Shown here piece after piece: positions 1 to 8,362 of a DNA stretch of 64,000 bases (positions are counted from its first letter, which is position 1; each line of letters opens with the position of its first letter). This stretch comes from JBAVVD01 sp049697115 (GTDB lineage Bacteria > Acidobacteriota > Aminicenantia > Aminicenantales > UBA4085). The translations under genes and the position numbers were made by a program. The stretch is taken from positions 1 through 64,000 of the forward strand of contig JBAVVD010000002.1 in the NCBI GenBank assembly GCA_049697115.1, written 5' to 3'. The notes beneath the pieces were generated by a model, which was given only the letters and a program-made list of their open reading frames with translations, had not been told where the DNA came from and did not search any database.

Positions 1-1
1 T

Positions 2-85
2 TCTAAAGCGACGCTCGAAGACCATCTCTGGGTGACTTTTTCCGTGTTGAGAATCCTCAAGAGATTTGACCTCATCTCCTTTTGA
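2..85 (+). CDS. possible 3' end of an upstream gene (partial)
   Basis: An open frame enters from the window edge and stops with TGA at 83-85, eight bases before the folK ATG. It gives only 27 residues (including TLEDHLWVTFSVL), with no recognisable motif. Its position directly before folK would fit the tail of a co-transcribed gene. It is too short to name and may be chance. Confidence 0.25.
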   Translation, partial: SKATLEDHLWVTFSVLRILKRFDLISF

Positions 86-92
86 AATTCGC

Positions 93-569
93 ATGAAATA
101 TTTTCTCAGCCTGGGGAGTAATCTCGGCGCAAAAAGAAGGAATCTCATGCACGCCGTTTCTCTGTTGAAGAAAAGGGGCCTTACTGTTCTCCGCTCCTCT
201 TCTCTCTACAGGACTCAACCTGTGGGATACTCTGCGCAATCCTGGTTTTATAACCAGGTTATAAAAGTGGAAACAGGGCTTAAGCCGCTCACTCTTTTAA
301 AGCTTGTGAACAACATCGAAAAAGAAATGAAGAGGAAGCCTGCGGTCCGGAATGGCCCGCGGAGGATTGATATTGATATTCTCCTGGCCGAGGATAAAAT
401 CGTCCGGACCAAAAGATTGATTATCCCTCATCCGCGAATGACCGAACGCAATTTTGTTTTGAGGCCTCTCCGGGAAATCGCTCCTCATGTGGTCCATCCC
501 GGCCTGAAGAAAAAAATAGAAGCTCTATGGAATGAATCAAAAGATCCGTCCATCGTAATAAAAGTATAA
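93..569 (+). CDS. folK: 6-hydroxymethyl-7,8-dihydropterin pyrophosphokinase (HPPK)
   Basis: Transfers pyrophosphate from ATP to 6-hydroxymethyl-7,8-dihydropterin, a cytosolic step of folate synthesis. The protein starts with the family's LSLGSNLG segment. It carries the substrate-loop region PVGYSAQSWFYNQV and the HPPK signature NGPRRIDIDILL, which supplies the Mg-binding aspartates. The ATG at 93 is chosen over an in-frame TTG at 66 because it puts the conserved N-terminal strand right at the start. That gives 158 residues, normal for the family. No strong Shine-Dalgarno precedes the ATG, so coupling to an upstream gene cut off by the window edge is possible. No other folate gene is in view. 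Confidence 0.93.
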   Translation: MKYFLSLGSNLGAKRRNLMHAVSLLKKRGLTVLRSSSLYRTQPVGYSAQSWFYNQVIKVETGLKPLTLLKLVNNIEKEMKRKPAVRNGPRRIDIDILLAEDKIVRTKRLIIPHPRMTERNFVLRPLREIAPHVVHPGLKKKIEALWNESKDPSIVIKV

Positions 570-583
570 AAAAACAGGAACGT

Positions 584-597
584 GGTCCGGCCGGACC
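584..597 (+). terminator. perfect 14-nt palindrome after folK, possible terminator
   Basis: GGTCCGGCCGGACC is a perfect GC-rich palindrome 15 bases after the folK stop, followed by a weak T-rich stretch (CATTCTCTTTT). It could form a cruciform or a tight hairpin. There is no proper loop and no clean T-run, so the terminator role is only a guess. Confidence 0.3.
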
Positions 598-700
598 CAT
601 TCTCTTTTATTATCTATCAGAACTTTATGCCCTTTTTTGCTATACTCAAATTTTCGCAATAGAACCCTCAGGCTGTTGACAGGAACTATCCGTCCATAAT

Positions 701-2905
701 ATGAATTACTTCATGAGAAAAATGGCATTCATTATTTGCATTCATTTTTGTTTTTTGGGACAAAGTGTGGCTCTCGAGATTAAAGGCAGAGTTTTAAGCA
801 CGGCGGAGAATCCCGTTCCCGAAGCTGTCGTTATTCACCGCGCCAGCGGAAACAAAATCATTACCGATCGGGAAGGATATTTTTCCCTTTCTGTCCCTGA
901 AGGGAAGAAGGTCAAGCTGACCGTCCTTCATCCCGAATATATGGAAGAGGAGGTGACCCTGTCCAAAAAAGATATGGATCGGATGATCATCATTTTCCTT
1001 GTCCGCTATATCCGGCAGAAAGAAGAGGTTGTCGTGACCGCGCTCCGCTATCCCGAACCATCTGCCGGGATACCGGCCGCAGAGACTTTGATACCTGCCC
1101 AAACCATTGTCGAGAAGATGGCGCCGAACATTACCGAAGCGCTATCCACCATGCCCGGCGTTTCCACATTGGGGAGCGGCGGCTTTTCTCTGGTTCCGAC
1201 TATCCGGGGGCTGGCCAGACGCAGAATTCTCCTTCTGGTCGACAATACACGGATTGTCAGCGACAGACGGACGGGGCCCAATGCTTCATTTATAAGCCCT
1301 GAGGACATTGAGAAAATTGAAGTGTTGAGAAGTCCCTCTTCAATATTTTACGGCTCTGACGCCATTGGTGGAGTGGTCCATATTTTTACGAAAGGGCCTG
1401 ACTTCAACGATTCTTTCCGGGGGAAAATCCATACGGCCTTTGGGATGGTGAATGAGGAGAAAAGCCTCGGATTCTCTGTTTCCTGGAAAAAAGGGGAGTG
1501 GGGATTTTATCTCTCTGTTCAAGGCCGGGACGCAGAGAATTACTCATCCCCCATTGGCGAAGTCTGGCAATCTCAATATTCCCAGGGCAGCCTTTTCGGT
1601 AAGGTCAATTACCGGAGTGAAAAAAGAGAAATCCAATTCGCTGTTCTAGGAGCACGGGGAATCAATATCGGAAAACCAAACAGAGGAAGTGAAACCAAGC
1701 CAACCTGGTATCCCCATGAAAATCAAAACCTCATTCAATTCCACTGGAAGGAAAAAAATTTCTGGGACGGGGATCTCTCTTTCAATGCCTATCTCAATCC
1801 CAATTATTTAGAGACTCTGTCGGATAAGATAGAGGAATACAAATCCAAGGAATCCTGCAGCCAGACCGGCAGCACGGATTTAGGATTTCAAATATCTTAC
1901 GGAAGAAAATTGAACTCCTGTTTGCGGATCATGGGAGGCGTGGATTATTTTGGCCGACTGGGAGTCAGTGCCAGGAATAAAGACACAAATTTTGATTTCC
2001 AAGGGAATGTCACATCGACCTTTGAGGAGCTGCCTTTTACACATGGGATGAGGAGCGATCTCGGATTTTACATATCCGCCGATTATTCAGGTCTTAAAAA
2101 CTGGGATCTGGTCGGGGGAATCCGCTTGGATGTCCTCCGACAGAAGGCCAATCCAGGGGATCAGCCGGACCCCCTGACGAACACTCATAACTCTCTGACC
2201 GGATTTCTGGCCTGTTCATATAAATTATCGGACGGGATTGTGGCCTTCGCCAATTTCTCCCGGGCGTTTCGGGCTCCAGGCCTCAACGAGAGATTTTACA
2301 CAGGAATCACCGGAAGGGGATTTATCATTGCCCAGCCGGACCTCAAGCCTGAGACAAGCCAGAATTTTGATCTCGGTCTGAAGTTTTTCATGACACGGTT
2401 CTATGCGGGTTTCTATACCTTTATTTACCAGATCGACGGAATGATCGAGCGTTATATCGTGGCCGAAAAGACCTATACGTATGGCAACCTCAATAAAGGA
2501 CAAATCAAGGGCGTTGAGCTGGAAATGGAATACTATCCTGTACCGGGCTGGAAAATATTCGGGAATCTGTTTTCAATGAAAGGGATGAGCCGACCGGATG
2601 AAGCTCCATTGAATGACATTCCTCCTTTCCGCATTGTGGCCGGCACGCGATTCTGGATGAAGCGATTCTCTTTCGAAGTCAATGGAACAATTCTGCTTGA
2701 AAAAAATACTCCCGGGCCCGCCGAAGTCCGCGTCCCCGGATATGAGCTGGTCAATTTCCAAGCCAGTTATGCGATCGGCTCATCGTTCAACTTCTATCTT
2801 GTCCTTTCCAACGTTTTCAATAGAGCCTTCATCGCCAGGCCTGATCCTGAGGCCATGGAAGAACCGGCGCGAAACCTTATCATTGGCATGAGCTACATAT
2901 TTTGA
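701..2905 (+). CDS. TonB-dependent outer-membrane receptor with N-terminal carboxypeptidase-regulatory-like domain
   Basis: Outer-membrane active transporter energised by TonB; the substrate is not evident. Residues 1-25 are a signal peptide ending near SVALE. About 26-105 form a carboxypeptidase-regulatory-like beta domain (EIKGRVLSTAENPVPEA). The plug follows at about 120-235, with the conserved segments TIRGLARRRILLLVD and IEKIEVLRSPSSIFYGSDA. The rest is a 22-strand-type barrel ending in the terminal aromatic motif GMSYIF. The 734-residue length is typical. In-frame ATGs at 701, 713 and 722 are all possible starts, and each leaves a usable signal peptide. A secreted S9 peptidase begins 48 bp downstream on the same strand, suggesting linked uptake and digestion of peptides, but the ligand could also be a siderophore or glycan. 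Confidence 0.9.
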   Translation: MNYFMRKMAFIICIHFCFLGQSVALEIKGRVLSTAENPVPEAVVIHRASGNKIITDREGYFSLSVPEGKKVKLTVLHPEYMEEEVTLSKKDMDRMIIIFLVRYIRQKEEVVVTALRYPEPSAGIPAAETLIPAQTIVEKMAPNITEALSTMPGVSTLGSGGFSLVPTIRGLARRRILLLVDNTRIVSDRRTGPNASFISPEDIEKIEVLRSPSSIFYGSDAIGGVVHIFTKGPDFNDSFRGKIHTAFGMVNEEKSLGFSVSWKKGEWGFYLSVQGRDAENYSSPIGEVWQSQYSQGSLFGKVNYRSEKREIQFAVLGARGINIGKPNRGSETKPTWYPHENQNLIQFHWKEKNFWDGDLSFNAYLNPNYLETLSDKIEEYKSKESCSQTGSTDLGFQISYGRKLNSCLRIMGGVDYFGRLGVSARNKDTNFDFQGNVTSTFEELPFTHGMRSDLGFYISADYSGLKNWDLVGGIRLDVLRQKANPGDQPDPLTNTHNSLTGFLACSYKLSDGIVAFANFSRAFRAPGLNERFYTGITGRGFIIAQPDLKPETSQNFDLGLKFFMTRFYAGFYTFIYQIDGMIERYIVAEKTYTYGNLNKGQIKGVELEMEYYPVPGWKIFGNLFSMKGMSRPDEAPLNDIPPFRIVAGTRFWMKRFSFEVNGTILLEKNTPGPAEVRVPGYELVNFQASYAIGSSFNFYLVLSNVFNRAFIARPDPEAMEEPARNLIIGMSYIF

Positions 2906-2953
2906 TAGCCTTCGGCATCAGAAGCGTTGTCTTCAATAAAAAAGGAGGTCAGG

Positions 2954-5062
2954 ATGAACTTTCTAAAATCTCAGAGATGGAGTCTTTGGGCTGGAATATT
3001 GGGCTTTGGCTTATACGCCGCTCTTTTCCTGCCGGTCAAAGCGCAACAGTTCAGCCTGGAAACTGTCATGAGTTCTCCTTTCCCTTCAGGTCTTGTGGCT
3101 TCTCCAAAAGGGGACAGTGTCGCCTGGATTTATAATGAACAGGGAAAGCGAAACATCTGGGTGGCCAAGGGGCCCGATTACAAATCACGGCAATTGACTT
3201 CATATAGCCAGGATAACGGCCAGGAAATCGCCAATCTCACTTTTAATTTTGATGGCTCAATCATTGTATTTGTCATGGGACAGGGAGTCAATCGGGCCGG
3301 TGAATATCCAAATCCGACATCAAATCCTCAGGGAGTGGAACAGGCGGTCTGGGCAGTCAAAGTGGATGGCGGTGAGCCCTGGCGGATTGGGGAAGGGACA
3401 AATCCGGTCACTTCGACGGTGGAAAATCGGGTGGCCTATATTCTGAGAGGAAAAATGTTCCTGGCTTCATTGAGCGACCCGCCCCAGCCTCAAATTCTTT
3501 TCAAAGCCCGCGGCACCTCACGTTCTCCCGCTTTTTCTCCGGACGGCTCAAAGCTGGCCTTTGTGAGTTCCCGGGAAGACCACAGTTTCATCGGTCTCTA
3601 TGATCTGAAGAAGAAATCCATCCTCTGGATTGCTCCAACTGTGGACAGAGATGGCTATCCGGTCTGGTCTCCGGACAGTCGGCAGATCGCTTTTATCCGA
3701 TTTCCTGGAACTCCGGCCGATGTGACTTTTTCTGAAGGGCAGTTCTTCTCCATTTATATTGCTGATGGAGAAAGCGGAGAAGCGAAAGAGGTCTGGCGTT
3801 CGCCCAATGCGACCGGAGGATTTGTCCAATATTATCCCACCCGCACTCTGATGTGGGCGGCCCAAAGGTGCCTTCTTTTTTATTCCGAGCATGAAGGCTG
3901 GATGCATATTTATTCCTTATCCCTTGAGGATGGCAAAGTCCAGTGCCTGACGCCGGGAGAATTTGAGGCGGAGGACTGCTGTCTCACTCCTGATTTGCAG
4001 ACTCTCATTTTCAATTCCAATTCCGGAGACATTGACCGAAGACATCTCTGGGCGGTTTCTGTCACAGGCGGTCTCTCCAGGCTTCTCACTCAGGGAAAAG
4101 GAATGGAATGGGCTCCTGTTGTTCCTGCCGGCGGCAGCGATATCGTTTATTTTTGTTCCACATCCCGGCAGCCGGCGGCTCCAGCCGCAATGACCATTCA
4201 GGGGAAAAATCAGCGGCTGATAGCTCCTGAGGCAATTCCGGCCTCCTTTCCAGCCAAAGACCTTGTCGAGCCCAAGCCGGTGATTTTTAAAGCGCCGGAC
4301 GGCCTGGAGATTCACGGCCAGCTTTTTCTTCCAAAGGACGCCAGATCCGGGGATAAAAGACCTGCTGTCATCTTCATGCACGGCGGCCCCATACGCCAGA
4401 TGCTCCTTGGATGGCACATGAGAGGCTATTACCATAACGCCTATGCCTTGAATCAGTATCTGGCCCATAAAGGTTACATTGTCCTTTCAGTGAATTATCG
4501 TTCAGGGATAGGCTATGGCCGGGCTTTTCGTGCGGCCCCGAACCAGGGAGCTCAAGGGGCTTCCGAATACCAGGATATTGTCGCTGCCGGTAAATACCTT
4601 CAGAACCGGCCTGAGGTTGATCCGAATAAAATCGGACTCTGGGGCGGTTCTTATGGGGGCTTTCTCACCGCCCTCGGTCTGGCCAGGGATTCAGAGCTTT
4701 TTGCCGCTGGTGTGGACTTGCACGGCGTTCATGATTGGTCTCTGCGGTTCAGACGGAGAGACAGCCTTAGCGTCAGGGAAGAAGAAAGAATGCGCCTGGC
4801 CTATGATTCCTCCCCGGTGGCGGATGTCGATTTCTGGACATCTCCGGTTCTTTTTATTCACGGCGATGACGACCGCAATGTGGATTTTATCCAGACCACC
4901 GACCTCGTCCAGCGCTTGAGGAAACTGGGCAAAGCCCATCTGGAAATTCTCGTGTTTCCCGATGAAGTCCACGGCTTCCTTCTCCATGCCCGCTGGCTGG
5001 AGGCCTTTAAGGCCGCGGTCAATTTTTTTGACCGGTTCTTGAGAGGAGAGACAAAGAATTAG
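2954..5062 (+). CDS. S9 family (prolyl oligopeptidase-like) secreted peptidase
   Basis: Serine peptidase of the alpha/beta-hydrolase clan that cleaves short peptides. After a signal-like N-terminus (hydrophobic residues about 8-28) comes a TolB/WD-type beta-propeller with repeats such as SPDGSKLAFVS and WSPDSRQIAFI. The C-terminal catalytic domain has Ser566 in GGSYGG, Asp640 in HGDDDRNV and His673 in DEVHGF, so the triad is complete. The ATG at 2954 is chosen because a near-perfect AAAGGAGGT lies at 2941-2949; an in-frame TTG at 2927 lacks such a site. It sits 48 bp behind the TonB receptor and is probably co-transcribed. Which S9 subfamily (dipeptidyl- or acylaminoacyl-peptidase) cannot be told from this alone. 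Confidence 0.9.
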   Translation: MNFLKSQRWSLWAGILGFGLYAALFLPVKAQQFSLETVMSSPFPSGLVASPKGDSVAWIYNEQGKRNIWVAKGPDYKSRQLTSYSQDNGQEIANLTFNFDGSIIVFVMGQGVNRAGEYPNPTSNPQGVEQAVWAVKVDGGEPWRIGEGTNPVTSTVENRVAYILRGKMFLASLSDPPQPQILFKARGTSRSPAFSPDGSKLAFVSSREDHSFIGLYDLKKKSILWIAPTVDRDGYPVWSPDSRQIAFIRFPGTPADVTFSEGQFFSIYIADGESGEAKEVWRSPNATGGFVQYYPTRTLMWAAQRCLLFYSEHEGWMHIYSLSLEDGKVQCLTPGEFEAEDCCLTPDLQTLIFNSNSGDIDRRHLWAVSVTGGLSRLLTQGKGMEWAPVVPAGGSDIVYFCSTSRQPAAPAAMTIQGKNQRLIAPEAIPASFPAKDLVEPKPVIFKAPDGLEIHGQLFLPKDARSGDKRPAVIFMHGGPIRQMLLGWHMRGYYHNAYALNQYLAHKGYIVLSVNYRSGIGYGRAFRAAPNQGAQGASEYQDIVAAGKYLQNRPEVDPNKIGLWGGSYGGFLTALGLARDSELFAAGVDLHGVHDWSLRFRRRDSLSVREEERMRLAYDSSPVADVDFWTSPVLFIHGDDDRNVDFIQTTDLVQRLRKLGKAHLEILVFPDEVHGFLLHARWLEAFKAAVNFFDRFLRGETKN

Positions 5063-5107
5063 CCTGGATGGGGACCAGAAAGCAACGGGAGTTCCTCTCG
5101 TCAAGAG

Positions 5108-5476
5108 TCAGAAGGCATTCTGGATGTGACGGATGATGAAGCCTTCCTCTTCGGAAAAAAGGACCGATAGGACGTCAAAGCGGCAGGGCATATTCTGCAG
5201 GCGGTTTCGGGACAGATAACCAAGGGCGATCTTTTTAATCTGACGCTGCTTGGCCGTCGTCACAGATTCCTCCGGTGGGCCGAAGCTCTTGCTTTTTCTG
5301 GTTTTTACCTCGACAAATACAAGGGTCTTCCGGTCGTAGGCGATGATGTCGATTTCCCCCCGAAGCATGCGGTAACTCCGGCTGATAATCCTGTACCGTT
5401 TCTTTTCCAGATAGCGAGCAGCGGCTTCTTCCCCGGATATTCCCAGCCGCCGGTCCGACGGTGTGTTTTCACCCAA
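5108..5476 (-). CDS. YraN/UPF0102 family endonuclease-like protein
   Basis: Small protein of the UPF0102 family, which has a restriction-endonuclease-like fold. The core motif GEIDIIAYDRKTLVFVEVKTR holds the Asp and E-x-K residues expected of that fold. At 122 residues it matches the family. It lies 25 bp downstream of cysS on the same strand and converges on the S9 peptidase. Members are often found near rnhB or rsmI and may act in DNA repair or uptake; no function is proved from sequence here. Confidence 0.88.
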   Translation of the reverse strand: MGENTPSDRRLGISGEEAAARYLEKKRYRIISRSYRMLRGEIDIIAYDRKTLVFVEVKTRKSKSFGPPEESVTTAKQRQIKKIALGYLSRNRLQNMPCRFDVLSVLFSEEEGFIIRHIQNAF

Positions 5477-5501
5477 AGGATTTTTACTCTATACGGTAAG
5501 T

Positions 5502-6902
5502 CTATAGATTCTTTATGAGCTTCCAGCGGACGCCTTCTTTGGTGTCCTCAAGGACAATTCCCGCTTCAAGAAGTTCGCGGCGAATGGCATCGGCCAATCG
5601 ATAATTTTTCTCTTTACGGGCCTTCTCTCTCTCCTGAATTTTTTTCACAATTTCCTCAGGAAGCGTTTCTTCTTTCATGGGCGGGAGGACGGCCAGCACT
5701 CTGTCAAGAGAATAGACGAAGGAAAGGAGGCTTTGGGCATCACTTCTGTGAATTTTTTCCTGCTGGATCAAGATATTGGCCTTTTTGACGAGATCGAACA
5801 ATCCCGTCAGAGCTACAGAAATGTTTAGATCGTCGCTCAAGCCGGCGAAGAATTTTTCTCTGGCCTCTTGAATGAGCCCTGGAATGGTCGGATTTTCTCC
5901 TTCAGGGAAGCGGCGGTGATCCAGCTCATAGAGCAGGTCTTTGACCCGCTGAAGGGAGGTCTGCGCCTGTTCAAGGGCTTCAAATGTGAAATTGAGGACT
6001 TTGCGGTAATGCGTGGAAAGAAGAAGGTAACGGAGAACCAAGGGGTCAATTTTCTTCTGGATGAGGTCCCTTAATGTGAAAAAATTGCCCTTGGATTTGG
6101 ACATTTTTTCTCCATCGACGACCAGGTGGTGGCAGTGGAGCCAGTAGTTGACGAATTTCTTACCGAAATAAGCTTCGGACTGGGCGATCTCATTTTCGTG
6201 ATGCGGAAAAATGTTGTCCACACCGCCGCAGTGGATGTCGAAAGTCTGCCCAAGATATTTTGTGCTCATGGCCGAGCATTCGATGTGCCAGCCGGGGCGG
6301 CCGGGGCCGATTTCCGTTTCCCAGAACGGTTCTCCTTCTTTTTTGTTTTTCCACAGGGCAAAGTCTTGAGCGCTTTCCTTTTCATACTCGTCGACCTCAA
6401 TGCGCTCTGTGGATTGGAGTTCATCCAGCCGGATTTTGGAGAGCCGGCCGTAGGCGGGAAATTTGGCGATGCTGAAATAGACCGAGCCGTCCTTTTTGTA
6501 AGAGTAGCCTTTTTCAAGAAGTCCGGAGATCATACGGACCATTTCGGGGATGTGCTCCGTAGCGCGGGGATAATGTTCGGCAGGGGCAATGTTTAAGAGT
6601 TGGATATCCTCAAAAAAGGCTGTGATAAATTTTTGCGTGTACTCGGAAAGAGGAACTCCTTGGGCGGCGGCTCCCTTGATTGTTTTGTCGTCGACGTCGG
6701 TGAGGTTCATGACATGGGTGACCTGGAATCCGGCGGACTGCAGGAATCTCTTCAACAGGTCCTCAAACACATAGGCTCGGAAATTGCCGATATGGGAGTA
6801 GTCATAGACGGTGGGACCGCAGGTGTAAAGCTTGACTTCTCCGGGTATGAGAGGACGGAATTCTTCTTTTTCGCCGCTGGCTGTATTGAAAAACTGAATC
6901 AT
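5502..6902 (-). CDS. cysS: cysteinyl-tRNA synthetase
   Basis: Charges tRNA-Cys with cysteine in the cytosol. It is a class I synthetase with the HIGH-type motif in CGPTVYDYSHIGNFR, where the first Cys is a zinc ligand. Further zinc-site residues lie in GWHIECS and HHENEIAQSE. The KMSKS loop is GEKMSKSKGNFF. At 466 residues it is full length for bacterial CysRS. The ATG at 6902 gives MIQFFNTASGEKEEF, the normal N-terminus. yraN follows closely and the two may share an mRNA. The divergent partner is the MEMO1-family gene. Confidence 0.97.
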   Translation of the reverse strand: MIQFFNTASGEKEEFRPLIPGEVKLYTCGPTVYDYSHIGNFRAYVFEDLLKRFLQSAGFQVTHVMNLTDVDDKTIKGAAAQGVPLSEYTQKFITAFFEDIQLLNIAPAEHYPRATEHIPEMVRMISGLLEKGYSYKKDGSVYFSIAKFPAYGRLSKIRLDELQSTERIEVDEYEKESAQDFALWKNKKEGEPFWETEIGPGRPGWHIECSAMSTKYLGQTFDIHCGGVDNIFPHHENEIAQSEAYFGKKFVNYWLHCHHLVVDGEKMSKSKGNFFTLRDLIQKKIDPLVLRYLLLSTHYRKVLNFTFEALEQAQTSLQRVKDLLYELDHRRFPEGENPTIPGLIQEAREKFFAGLSDDLNISVALTGLFDLVKKANILIQQEKIHRSDAQSLLSFVYSLDRVLAVLPPMKEETLPEEIVKKIQEREKARKEKNYRLADAIRRELLEAGIVLEDTKEGVRWKLIKNL

Positions 6903-7083
6903 GAGAGCTTATTATTCAAAGAAAGACGCAAAGAGTCAACCACAGGAATTATTGTTCTATCAATCCTCATTATCTTCTGGCGACATCTTTTTAACGCGTC
7001 CGGTAGAAGGATTTTGGGGCTCACAGGGGAGAACATTCAGACGATCCCAAAAATGAATGCCTTTTTCTAAAAAGTGGTTAAAA

Positions 7084-7112
7084 TTGACGCAACCATTTGA
7101 CTGTGCCATAAT
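7084..7112 (+). promoter_or_regulatory. sigma70-type promoter for the MEMO1-family gene
   Basis: TTGACG (7084-7089), a 17-bp spacer and CATAAT (7107-7112) make a near-consensus housekeeping promoter. It faces the MEMO1-family gene, whose ATG is at 7247. It is the only signal I see in the 344-bp divergent gap between cysS and that gene. Confidence 0.55.
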
Positions 7113-7246
7113 TAAAAAAAACGCATTCAAGAACGGCTCAAAAAGGCTGAGCTTTCAATGATGGTCTCGGCCATTTCGGATGCCTTCCTTGAATGGACAT
7201 GAACAAAAGGGAAAGAGACCCGCAAAAATTTGATGGAGGGGAGAAA

Positions 7247-8053
7247 ATGAAAAGGAAAGCCGCTGTGGCCGGTTATTTTTATCCCAGGAGGCCGGAGGAT
7301 CTGCTTCAAACATTGGAACAAATGGTCCTCCCGAAGGTGAAAAAAGAGAAAGCCCTGTCCGTGCTTTCTCCTCATGCCGGATATGAATACTCCGGCCCCG
7401 TGGCCGGAGCTGTCTTTTCCTCAGTCGTGCTTCCCTCGACATTCGTCATCCTGGGACCGAGTCATCGACCGATCCGTCCTCGCTTTGCCCTGATGAGCGA
7501 GGGGAGCTGGGAGACTCCATTGGGAAATGTTCCTATCGAATCCGGGCTGGCCCGCCTGATCGGGAACTATTCAAGGCTCACTATTGAGGACTCCCAGGCC
7601 CATTCCGAGGAACATTCCATCGAGGTCCAGCTTCCGTTCATCCAGTTTTTTAAAAAAGAATTTTCCATAGTCCCTGCCGTCTTTTCCTATCTGGCCACTT
7701 ATGAGGAGCTGGAGGAACTGGGAAAAGCCCTGGCCCGTGGAATTCAAGAATTCCAGAAGGAAGTACTGATTGTGGCCAGCACGGACATGAGCCATTATGT
7801 GAGCCAGGAGGAGGCCAAGGAGAAGGATTTTCTGGCCATTCAGAAAGTGCTCAACCTGGACGCCGAAGGATTGTTTTCCATCGTCCAGGAGGAGGATATC
7901 AGCATGTGCGGATATCAACCGGTAATCTCAGCCATCATCGCTTCTAAAGAACTCGGGGCCGAGAAGGGGGAGCTCATTAAATACGCCACTTCTGGAGATC
8001 GGACCGGCGACTTTGCTCAGGTTGTCGGCTATGCCGGAATCCGGATCCATTAA
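7247..8053 (+). CDS. amrB: AmmeMemoRadiSam system protein B (MEMO1 family)
   Basis: Member of the MEMO1 family, related to class III extradiol dioxygenases and grouped bioinformatically with AMMECR1-domain and radical-SAM proteins. Visible landmarks are AAVAGYFYPRRPEDL, SPHAGYEYSGPVAG, VILGPSHRP, EEHSIEVQLPF, STDMSHYV and CGYQPV, in the usual order. These hold the His residues that form the metal-like pocket. The ATG at 7247 follows a GGAGGGGAG Shine-Dalgarno and places the conserved AGYFYP near the start, giving 268 residues; an in-frame ATG at 7193 adds 18 charged residues without conservation. The usual partner genes A and the radical-SAM component are not adjacent. The biochemical role is not established. 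Confidence 0.88.
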   Translation: MKRKAAVAGYFYPRRPEDLLQTLEQMVLPKVKKEKALSVLSPHAGYEYSGPVAGAVFSSVVLPSTFVILGPSHRPIRPRFALMSEGSWETPLGNVPIESGLARLIGNYSRLTIEDSQAHSEEHSIEVQLPFIQFFKKEFSIVPAVFSYLATYEELEELGKALARGIQEFQKEVLIVASTDMSHYVSQEEAKEKDFLAIQKVLNLDAEGLFSIVQEEDISMCGYQPVISAIIASKELGAEKGELIKYATSGDRTGDFAQVVGYAGIRIH

Positions 8054-8080
8054 ACGCATTATTGACGAGCGGCGAATATT

Positions 8081-8221
8081 CCCCGAGGCTTGCCACGGGG
8101 AGCCGCTCGAGAGGGTTCCAAGGGGGAGTCGCCCCCTTGGTCGCAGGGCGGAGTTTCATGCCCCGCCCGAGAAGGGGAGGCAGTGAGCGGAGCGAACGTT
8201 GGAAGGGGTCTTCCCCTCCAA
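8081..8221. repeat. cluster of GC-rich hairpins between the MEMO1-family gene and hrcA
   Basis: Four stem-loops follow each other. CCCCG/CGGGG lies at 8081-8085/8096-8100. A perfect 9-bp stem CCAAGGGGG/CCCCCTTGG lies at 8118-8126/8132-8140, with loop AGTCG. GGGCGG/CCGCCC lies at 8146-8151/8163-8168. A bulged 9-bp stem lies at 8199-8208/8213-8221. The block is clearly richer in G+C than the genes around it and carries no convincing coding sequence. It looks like a mosaic palindromic repeat that may also end transcription from the upstream gene. Confidence 0.7.
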
Positions 8222-8318
8222 GTTGACTCCATTCCCCCGGAGCGCTCTCTGAAGCGGGCGGACGGACCCACCGCGATAGAATCCCTCCTCTTTTTCTGAA
8301 GGGAATTAACCGAATGAT

Positions 8319-8346
8319 TTGACATCATTTACAATGGTGCTATAAA
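8319..8346 (+). promoter_or_regulatory. strong sigma70-type promoter of the hrcA-grpE-dnaK-dnaJ operon
   Basis: TTGACA (8319-8324), a 16-bp spacer and TATAAA (8341-8346) lie just upstream of hrcA. Initiation about 7 bases after the -10 would leave a leader of only about 10 nt before the ATG at 8363, with no Shine-Dalgarno. A dyad AATGAT-N5-ATCATT (8313-8318/8324-8329) overlaps the -35 box and could be an operator. No canonical CIRCE element is present. Confidence 0.7.
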
Positions 8347-8362
8347 ATTTATTCTTAAAACA

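Noticed and set aside
676..704. TTGACA box just before the TonB receptor gene as a promoter
   Set aside because: The best -10-like sequence (CATAAT, 695-700) is only 13 bp away and touches the start codon, so spacing is wrong.
8300..8362. CIRCE operator upstream of hrcA
   Set aside because: No TTAGCACTC-N9-GAGTGCTAA or close variant exists there; only the shorter AATGAT/ATCATT dyad is seen.
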